Assembly: GCA_030141605.1 (NCBI GenBank)
Contig: JAQGDQ010000028.1
Coordinates: forward strand, 939,501-1,003,500
DNA from: Tubiluchus corallicola
Lineage: Eukaryota > Priapulida > Priapulimorpha > Priapulimorphida > Tubiluchidae
Direction of reading: 5' to 3'
DNA: 64,000 nt
The translations under genes were made by a program, and so were the position numbers. The notes beneath the pieces are model-generated. The model had not been told where the DNA came from. It ran no database searches and saw nothing but the letters and a program-made list of their open reading frames with translations. Positions within the stretch are counted from its first letter, which is position 1, and each line of letters begins with the position of its first letter. Shown here in pieces: positions 25,501-64,000 of the stretch.

Positions 25501-28500
25501 TTAATCTTGTAGTATTTCTTTGCATAAAAATATTGCATCATCAAAAACTACAGCGAAACTCTTTAATTATACTGTTCTAGTTACCATCATATCATGTACT
25601 ATTTTCATACTGCTTTTCTGTTGTATTTTCACAGAGCATATATAGATGCATGCGACATTGATGTGTGGGACAAGTTATATGCACATTTTGTACAACTGCT
25701 AAAGTGTGGAGTGATGGAGCCAAGCGAAATAGCTGCAGTTTTTGCACCAAAACTGTTAAATAAAGATTCACCAATGAAAGAAAAAGTAATATTTGTTTTT
25801 TCTTGAACGATTCCTAATTTTTCTTTCTCAAAACCACAAATCTTCTGTATTCGTATGTTGCTAGACCATAAGCGCAATTTCCAATTCATTTTCAAATTTG
25901 TCAAGAAGTCACCTTACAAATTAAGCAAACAGCTGCTATTATTTTGTTTGGGACCAAGTTTGTCTAACTCAGACGTCCTTGGGAAGTGACTTAATTTCAA
26001 AAGATGAGTTTGAAAGCTTCATCTTTTTTACAATGTGGTCTGTGATTGTTTTTTCTTATCCACCAAGTGTAGAATTAAATATGTACGTTTGTCAACTGTG
26101 CGCGGCCACGCTCGAGACCTAGCATCTAGCATCTGCACATTAGACCACACCTGTGGTGTAATTCAAGCAGTTACTTTTACCAAAAATTATAACAATTACA
26201 ACTTTTAACTCAGGCTGTCGAACTTCTGACTAATGTTCTCCGGAGAGCAGAAGAGGAGCTCAGCGAATCATCCTCAGTATCTCTGCCTTCTCCACCTCCC
26301 ACGCTTGAAAACAAAACCCCTGTGGGTGAGCAATTGGAGGAACTGGAACAAAGACCAGGTGACATGAATTTTCTATGCATTTGGATATCCTTAATGAGTA
26401 TTTTGTTCGCTGTGTTTTTATATTTATCACATAATTTTAAATAAAGGCTATCTATTAAATAAAGAAACATTAACATAAATGCTGAAGTGTATCACACCAG
26501 CTTATGTCTTGACAAACTAGGTTTGTATTATTCACATCCTGTAATTTAGGTTTGTGCTGTTTACAGTTCACCTGAAGCAAAAATAGGTGCCAGGTGTTTC
26601 TGTTGTTTTGTATGTTTTTAGTTAAACAAACTTCTCTTAACTGGCTGCTTTCTAATAATTTTGAATTGTGTTTTTTAATTTATTGTCTCACTTTAAACCA
26701 TGCACATAACTTTCTAACTAGAAACCTGTTTTGTTTTTACTTGACAGAATTGATTTTTAAATGCCATAATATAGCTAATACACTGACTTAGAACAGGTAA
26801 AGGTCCTGGATGGACTTTGAAGTTTTGTCCTTATTGTGAGTTTATTTTCATGTAATGGTTTCTGGATTATGTGTTTGTGTGTTAACTACATACGAGTGTA
26901 AGTAGTCCTGCAGCTGATCAATGCATTTGACTACTTTATTTTAACATACTTTTTGAAATAATGTTATTCAAAATATCTGTCCAAATTGCCTCAGTGTACT
27001 AAAATGTAATACTTCGTGATTACATGAATTCAGAAACTCCGGTTCATCTACAAACTAAAAATGACGATGAGGAGAAACAGCTGAAAAAAGGAATAGAGGA
27101 AGAAGAAGATGTAAGTCTGGAAGCAGATGAGAAGGAAAGTGACCCTGAATCCAGCATACATGATAGTTTCTTTGATAACAGCATTGCAATTGAGAAACCA
27201 ACCGTGCAGTTAAGTGGTAGGTGCTTTTGAGTTTATCTTCCCTTTTCTTCATGCCTGCATTTTTGCTTTACATATAACTGTAGAAAATTCAGTTAGGGTT
27301 TTTAGTAATCTAAAATATTGTTTACCAACTTTTACAAGTTTGAGACATAGCAATAATAGACATAGTAGTTATTATCTTCAAGTAGAGAAAACTCGCCTAT
27401 TTCTGCAATTGCTAGATTTGTTCTCTGTTTCAAAAACCTGACTACTGCAATAACTGAAATAAGAAAGTAAAAGGATTAAGCAAAATGCCGACTTCAAAAA
27501 TTTTTTGCCGTGGACCTATTTTGATTTTTGCTGACTATTTTCTGTAATCTTACTAACATAAATATTATTTCATTACTTTACTAGTACTTGACGGAAAATT
27601 TTAAATTTCAGAAACTGAAGCTTACCGTAACTTGTTAGGTGGCGGCAGTTTGGTTTCCAAATCGAGAATGCTTGTTGATGACGGTAATGAGGATGATGAA
27701 GATGATGACATTGAGAAATTACTAGGGTTTGATCGTCCTACCAAGCAAATCAGGTTAATTTTATTTATCTGTTTATGATAAATAATAATATGATCAATTG
27801 CACATGAAAATCTCCTTGCACAGAGTGGGCTTCATTTAATGTGTTCAGTTTGGGATCAACCAACCTGCTGTGAGCACTTTCATCAAGCGAGAATAGTAAT
27901 ATAAAATTATATAATATTATATTGTATGTGGTTAGAATACATAGTATTCAAACAGAGACTGCTACATAGAGAAGAAATGTTGTTTCTGGATGATTATATG
28001 TTTGCATTGAAACACATAGAAAACTTAATTAAAAGGCAAGAAATTTGTATAATTGGAGAAATATTTGCATTTGTTGTATTGCATTTTTATCACAGTAAGC
28101 AGTAAAAGTGAACATATTAACATTGATTTTTGCGTGCCCTAGTAAACGAGCAAGCTATGTCTGGGTTTTTAGCACACACATAGTGGTTAAGTTTATTAAT
28201 CGTGCATGCTTATACACTTAAATTAGGCTTTCAGTGAAATTCACTGTGATTGCCAGTAACTGGGTAATAGACAGCAGATTTCTGAAATAAAAGTTCCGTC
28301 AGTCTGTTCTTACTTTGAGCTCAAAGTGCTGTGGTTTGTAAGTTCGGCGCTCAAATTTTCTTTTCTTCTTTGTCAGTGCTGTGTCTGAAGAGAGACAGAA
28401 ATCTTCAGATTTTTCACGTGATGATTCTCCGGACAACAATTTTGCAGAATCTTATCAGCCGTCTTTAATGGAAAAGAAATTTACAGAAAGGTAATTCAGG

Positions 28501-29396
28501 CTCTTTTTATATATTGTAGAGACTTCTTTAGTTATTCATGATTTTCCTGATAAAAAATCTGTTGGTCACTTCATAATAGAGCTGTTGCAGATGAACAAAT
28601 ACTAAGAATTTTGAATGACTTACATTTCTATTTCAGAAATAAATCAGTATGATTAGATATGAGAGGCGCTGTAAACAGAGATTGACGCTTGGTTGTTTCA
28701 GGATATGAACTCTGAACAATAGTATGACTGTGAAATCTGTAGTTGGCCATATTTTGACACCCAAATAATAATTTTATTGTGTTCTTGCAATTGAGTATAT
28801 TTTTCCCAAATTACTTGCCCGTTTGTTGAAATACCATATGTTTTGGGTGAGTAAACCTACACCGTCCAATCTTCATTGGTGAGAGAGGTCAGATTGTAAT
28901 AGTTTGATATGGTAAAATGCATTATAAACTTTCCACATATTACTAATCAGGGTAAATTGTAGATAAAATTACAAATATAATATGCTCCCCATTTTGGATT
29001 TGAATTTTGATGCTCCCCAGTCATGATTTTGGAGATTTTTCTAAACTGGCATAGACCAGGTCAACCAAAGTTATACCTGTTCTTGGTGCAGCATCCTGTC
29101 CTAATTTCAAAAGCGGAGACATGACAAAAGCAAATCTCCGGTAAGTTTCAGTTGTAAAGTGCTGTTCTCAGTGTAAGCCATATTCACTGTTATGCATAAA
29201 TGGATATAAACACTGAGCAATATCGCAGTATTTTTTCTCTTCTAGTCACAAAGTCCGAGTGCAGGCTACAAGTTTGCAGCAGAAGAAATTGTCTGCCGTC
29301 CTACGTAGTGATTCAGAGTCAGACATCGATGTACAGCAGGCCAAACCTGGCAATGACAGTGATGATGATGATGATTTTGCTTTCTTTGATCAGTAA
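16554..29396 (+). CDS. KIZ: Kizuna-like centrosomal protein
   Basis: Twelve exons with GT-AG borders and matching phases: 16554-16591, 18275-18437, 19371-19451, 21680-23436, 23635-23826, 24466-24627, 25635-25785, 26214-26358, 27034-27216, 27612-27753, 28377-28490, 29246-29396 (TAA). They give 1092 aa. Residues 13-94 are charged and helical (KLCDEEKHSEMRN, then FDRIEAEL), matching the N-terminal coiled coil of vertebrate Kizuna. Exon 4 (585 codons) is Ser/Thr/Pro-rich and disordered, with PPRPPPP and many SP/TP sites. Exons 5-8 form a helical middle region with LSLNWDGLFSLL and VWDKLYAHFVQLL, resembling the middle of fish Kizuna as I recall it. The ETEAY motif and the acidic tail DSDDDDDFAFFD match the vertebrate C-terminus. 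Known role: a PLK1 substrate that stabilises pericentriolar material and acts at basal bodies. The protein is longer than vertebrate Kizuna (about 670 aa), mainly through exon 4. No catalytic domain. Confidence 0.87.
16605..16760 (+). repeat. Two-copy direct repeat in KIZ intron 1
   Basis: Two diverged tandem copies with a period of about 79 bp. They begin at 16605 and 16684 with TTCTGCATCATTTA and end with CCAAGG. They start just 13 bp inside the intron. Confidence 0.7.
17091..18193. repeat. Long imperfect inverted-repeat structure in KIZ intron 1
   Basis: The left arm (17091-17300) and right arm (about 18035-18193) are arrays of a loose ~30-bp unit containing CACACTAAT-like cores, in opposite orientation. 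The outer ends ATATGTGCGA (17091-17100) and the complement of 18184-18193 (ATATGCGCGA) differ at one base. An internal perfect 14-bp inverted pair ATGCAATATAAAAA lies at 17317-17330 and 17978-17991. This suggests a decayed foldback or long-TIR transposon. No transposase is seen inside. Confidence 0.55.
17510..17551 (+). repeat. Degenerate telomere-like GGGTTA run
   Basis: Repeated approximations of TTAGGG/GGGTTA, including GGGTTTAGGGTTA, lie within the inverted-repeat structure of KIZ intron 1. They are preceded by two diverged copies of a GGAAAAAAATC(C/A)CA phrase. The run is short and imperfect. Confidence 0.45.
18207..18225 (+). repeat. ATT trinucleotide microsatellite
   Basis: An uninterrupted run of about six ATT units in KIZ intron 1, just outside the inverted-repeat structure. 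Confidence 0.85.
19452..21679 (+). other. KIZ intron 3
   Basis: A 2.2-kb intron with no recognised exon. A more GC-rich patch with CTAAGCTAAACTAAAC pentamer-like repetition lies at about 19600-19625. Confidence 0.65.
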
Positions 29397-30470
29397 CTAC
29401 TAGCTGGATGACTGACAAGCATTTTTGCTTCTCCGCTTACACGTGCATAACTAGATATGAGGCCAACATTTGAAAAGATACCACAAGTGCCTCTCCCTGA
29501 ATACCTGCTTATTCTGACATTTGTTTTAATATAAATGATATACTCCTTTGAAGGACTTGAAAATTGTAGAAACTGCAGAAAATAATGTCAAGATGGCTCT
29601 CATCCACAGCTACTGTTCAGTGAGTGCCTCTGGAATCTTAAGCATGATGCAAAACTTTGAGATCAAGGTTGAAAGTATTTTACAGTAAAAAACAGTTTAG
29701 AGCCTTTTTACAATATTATTTATATTTCTTGTTGGTTTAAAAGTCATTTTTATTGTTTTGATTGGTTTTGAACTAGTTATTGTTCGTGTCTGGTCGCAAA
29801 TTGTAACACTTGTTTTTAAGTGCTTAATTGTTTGAAAAGAACGAATGTGTTAAAAAGTTTTGAATAAGCTTTGTTAATTTGATTGCATGCATCATTCTGA
29901 AAATTAATTTTTGATGATTATTACATATATAAGTTACTGAGTACTTGATTGTTATTTTTATTAATTGACTTGCAGAGACATGAGTTTGTCAAAATACAAG
30001 TGAATTGCATAACTACTGTAGCTGTGATCATCGAAATTTAAACTTATTTTACTTATTAAACAATTGTAATTGTTTGTTAGTCATTTGTGAGTACTGTTTG
30101 ACTTTTGTTTTGCAGAGTTTTAGCTGTTAGTCCAATTAATTTAATGTACCTGTTTTTTTCTTTACACAAAAAGTGCTTTGCAGCACTCCAAACTAGACAA
30201 CGCACAAATTTGGAATCAATTGATGCAAAAATAATTATTTTAAATTATGTAGTTGTGTTGTGTTGAACATGCTAAGAAAGGAACTTTTTATTACCATTAT
30301 CATTACAATCTATAGTCTCAAGAATGAGTCTCTTAAGTGTATGTTGTGATCACTGTTTATTTGTAACATTTTAAGTTTTCTGTCCTATAAGTTATAAGGT
30401 TCGTAATTTATACTTTTTGGTTTGTAAATAAAAACCATTGTCATTTTAGAAATAAAACTATTACATGACT
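29397..30470 (+). other. KIZ 3' UTR (inferred)
   Basis: The sequence from the KIZ stop codon to two closely spaced AATAAA hexamers is AU-rich and without coding frames. This is consistent with a 3' UTR of about 1.05 kb. Confidence 0.5.
30427..30456 (+). terminator. KIZ polyadenylation signals
   Basis: Two AATAAA hexamers at 30427-30432 and 30451-30456, in the right orientation and about 1.03-1.06 kb after the KIZ stop. They are the best candidates for its 3' end. Confidence 0.55.
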
Positions 30471-30924
30471 AGAATACTGCTACAGATGTACTTATAGCCT
30501 TATCAACCTGTGCTTTTTAGCTTTTTTGTAATCGACTGTTCGAACAAGACTTACAAACCACTGTGCTCTCATACCCAAAACATGAATAATGTGCCAGTAA
30601 TTACCATTCTACATAATAGATGGCGCCACCAACTCACCAGGTTTGTATTACATGTACTGTGAAATTGAGGTAAAACAATTTTATTACTTAAAAGTAATCA
30701 TCTTGCAATATGATGCTTTTCAACAAAGTTAATGGAAAACGAGTGTTTTATTAAAACAACAAGAATAAATAATAGTTTTACTTAGAATGATTAAAACATT
30801 TTTTCAGGCTGAGACCATCTTTGTCTGCCTGCTCCTGTTAAATTCAAATGGCTAGGTTGAAATAAAAAAAGCTGTTGTGAAATTAAATGTTCTTAATGAC
30901 TTATAATAAGCTATACTTGATTTT

Positions 30925-31110
30925 ATTTGATTGATCCGATTTAATTGATGCGGATTGGACTGAGAGGACATCAGCTAGGGTGTATTGAATCAGATCAGAT
31001 TAAATTCATTGGATTTCGTAAGATTACACTGGATTCGACTGGACTAGATTATCTTACATTGGAATGGGTTAGATGATCTAGATCTGATTAGATTAAAACA
31101 GATTAGATGA
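30925..31110 (+). repeat. Degenerate GATTGGA/GATTAGA low-complexity repeat
   Basis: Many approximate copies of GATT(A/G)GA or GGATT follow one another over about 185 bp between KIZ and MARK. Copies are short and diverged, without a fixed period. Confidence 0.7.
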
Positions 31111-32663
31111 GAATTTTCTCTGATTATTAATATTATAAGTCAAAGTAAAGATATATGTTTACCTCCAATACGCCATTTATTGACGTAAATAATCCATATT
31201 TACCATATTTACAATTCTTCCACATTTTAGTAGTAATTCATATACTTGTATAAAATTTTTTACACTAGGAACATTTACAATAATATGCAGGAAGATCGTT
31301 TCATAGACGTACATCTTTATGGATGGAGAAATATTTTTGTCAAGTTATATCTATTGTAATTGTAATTTACGCTTTTATGCATGTTTCTAAGTTTTAGTGT
31401 TTCTCTATGCTACTATACAAATTTTTAGAGAACAATAAAGGAATCAGCTGTTAATTTGATGTTTAATAATGACGTATATTGAGTTGACCAATCAGAACAT
31501 CCAACACAAATACATTGAACAGGTTTTATTGCCGCCATCTTGAATTTGAAAAGGCGAGTCTACTTTTTTTGTGTGGGGCAATTTTCCAAAATTTTAACAA
31601 CAAATCACTGTTTGTGGTTGCAAATGATTGTGTTTTATATAACACATTACGTTATGGGTTGCTTTTTGTTGTAAGTAAATATTTGTGCTGGTTATAGTAT
31701 AATTCACAAAATTTGTGCTTGAAAGAAGTGCCTTAGAACAGAAATTTGAGAAAATAAAATTTTCGAGAGTGTCTGCAATGCTGCTGTTTACTGTTTATAG
31801 TACATTACTGGTGCAGTTCTGTTGTGCGTTCGGCTTTTGCCTCTTATTACTCTGATTAACCTTATTGAAACATTTTATTCCAAAGTTCGAAAAAGAACTA
31901 TAATTACAATAGCCTGCCTTTATTTAAGTTGCATGTTTGAAGATGGGCCTATTACAGGCTCAAGAATTTTTAATGTAGAACAAATGAGGAAGTTTTATCT
32001 TTGCTAGTATTTTAACAGAGTTTCTATGTGCACTATCTAAAACATATGCTGCATAGACATAGACGTAGACATTTTATCTGCAGACAATCTTAATCAGAAT
32101 TTTGTGTTACTTTTCACTTTCTAGTTCAGTTGTTAGTGTTAAATTTTTAAGTCACCTTATATTTTTTCAAAATACATTTGAACTTGATAATATGAATAGA
32201 AAGGGTAACGATTTTTCCAGAAATTGTTATGTGCTAAAAGAATGACAGATATGATGATATTCGAATTTCATTTTTATGTAGATTTCGATTACCTTGCATC
32301 TGGTTTATACTAAACACTGAATTATGTATGAATATTTGTACTGATCTTTAGTCTGTATTGCTCTGTGTATTTTAAGTGGTGCAGTTTATGTGGAACGCAT
32401 AAAGGAAAAATTACTGCGTGTAAGTTTTAAAGATGATGCTTGCTGATTCCTGTTGAAACTTGCTTTGTAGTTTTTCTATAAACTGCCAGTAGCTTACAGT
32501 GTGTTTGTCCACATAGAAAACCATAAGAAAAATAAGTTTACATCCAGAGATATGTGCTGTGTGTAATTCGTACCTTATCAGTTTAATTTAATTTCAGAAA
32601 TATGTAGTTTTTTGTAGTTGGTGTTTATAGCTTATTTTTTAATTACCAATTAATTTTTTGCAG
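31111..32663. other. Intergenic 5' of MARK
   Basis: No gene is recognised. A perfect YY1-type motif (CAAGATGGCGGC on the minus strand) lies at 31531-31542. The MARK promoter may be here, but no start site can be placed. Confidence 0.4.
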
Positions 32664-32860
32664 ATTGGAGTGATTGTAGGCCTGCTGATGTAGAGATCTG
32701 GGGGAGAGTGCAAGTCTTTGATAAGGCTAGTGACTAAGTACATAGGAAAGCACAATGTTGCACTTTTATGTGAAGTTGTGAACTTTGAAGAAATTTTTGC
32801 CCATTGTGTTAAATAGATGCCGTGCAGAGTGTTTAGTTTATGTTAATAATCTGCAGCATA
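32664..32860 (+). other. Possible 5' UTR part of the first MARK coding exon
   Basis: An acceptor-like TTAATTTTTTGCAG ends at 32663. The first MARK coding exon may therefore begin at 32664 with about 197 bases of leader. An in-frame TAG at 32834-32836 closes the frame upstream. Confidence 0.35.
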
Positions 32861-63047
<30,187 letters not shown>

Positions 63048-64000
63048 GTGAGTGGAACTACAGAAATTCTTGTGCATCTTGGCCTTACTTTTGCCGGGTC
63101 GCAAAATTTTGTGTTTTACAGTAAACTTTTAACATTTTAATGGTCATAATTGAATTTGAAATTTGCAGTATTATGATTTTTAGTAGCTTTCTTTCTACTA
63201 AAAAATGTTGTGTATACTTTTTATAGGAGTCTTCATTATTAGTCAGACAAACACGTAGACAGACAAACTTATTTTGTTTTATGATACAGCTGCTGTTAGA
63301 GCAAGAGCTACATTGTTTATTTTTTAGATCAGCAAAGGTTTTCATTTTTTTTTGCACAGACTATAGGCGATGATCATTTTATTTTAGCAATGATTGATAA
63401 AATGGCTAGCTTTTTCTTCCACAAAGCAGCTAAGTAATCGGCTCAGCGCAATGTAGACCTAGCCTTAGGGCTTTTTTTGCTCCAAATTTCAAATTCTTAA
63501 TTACGACCTGTTTTTCATTGAGTGCATGGTAAATGCCTTGCAGCAAAAGTTTATTTTCTACTTTTTAACCAGTTAACTAGCATAGGGTTATTGTGCTGTT
63601 GTGACTCGAGCTTAGTTAGGATCGGGTTTGCTACCTTATAGTTCAGGACGTTTTTCTTCTTGTCTTCTTCCGTTCAATTGTTTATAATTAGCGGAATGGG
63701 CGTTAGCTGAACATTTGCTTTGTTATGCAAAAACTTTACACTCATTTCTTGGCAATTTTTGGCTTTTTGTTTGCAGGTAATCTGTAGTTTTGGAATTTTA
63801 AGTTCTTAACACTGTTGGTTGTTCTTTAAAATACATTATTAAGTGGTTTGCAGTTACATAATTGCTGTTGTTTTTTGGTGTTTTTTTGGTATAAGCAGTT
63901 TTGCTTGATTTAGAATTCTATGCATGTGTGGTTTTCTGCATTTCTTATTTGTTGATAGTGTATAAACCTAAAAGTTGATTGTGTACTTTGTTAAAAAAAC
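63048..64000 (+). other. MARK intron 15, incomplete
   Basis: The donor GTGAGT follows exon 15 in phase 2. No further exon is recognised up to the window edge. A strong acceptor directly joined to a donor lies at 63776/63777. Confidence 0.65.

Overview
This is AT-rich nuclear DNA from an animal. It shows spliced genes with GT-AG introns, long introns with no coding content, AATAAA signals, degraded transposons and microsatellites. The gene set (a MARK/PAR-1 kinase with a UBA domain, a Kizuna-like centrosomal protein, an NMNAT1-type enzyme and NUDT22) fits an invertebrate metazoan. I cannot name the phylum from sequence alone. I see no operons, CRISPR arrays, rRNA genes or intact tRNA genes.

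Layout. (1) 118-2475, minus strand: NUDT22, a UDP-glucose/UDP-galactose hydrolase. Two exons are visible and the 3' end runs off the left edge. (2) 2647-3524: a non-autonomous DNA transposon with 38-bp perfect terminal inverted repeats and a 5-bp target duplication. (3) 3530-11430: no recognisable gene, but a fossil LINE reverse transcriptase fragment (6280-6665), a degenerate ~300-bp repeat (6725-7300) and a candidate tRNA-derived SINE (9293-9549). (4) 12353-13177, plus strand: NMNAT1-like NAD synthesis enzyme with an intronless CDS. A candidate upstream exon (11433-11589) could splice into it in frame. (5) 16554-29396, plus strand: a 12-exon Kizuna (KIZ) homologue assembled from phase-matched exons, 1092 aa. 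(6) 32861-63047, plus strand: a MARK/PAR-1 kinase. Fifteen coding exons (564 aa) are visible, covering the kinase domain, UBA and spacer; the C-terminal KA1 domain lies beyond the right edge. Its introns hold a lysine-rich nested ORF, tandem duplications, a Tc1/mariner fossil and a hairpin.

The genes do not form one pathway. NUDT22 and NMNAT1 handle nucleotides. KIZ and MARK act on centrosomes and microtubules. NUDT22 and MARK2 are also near each other on human 11q13.1 as I recall, so part of the order may be old linkage. I found no clearly new biological system. The most unusual items are the palindrome-rich MITE, the lysine-rich ORF in MARK intron 1, the large inverted-repeat structure in KIZ intron 1, and the possible upstream exon of NMNAT.
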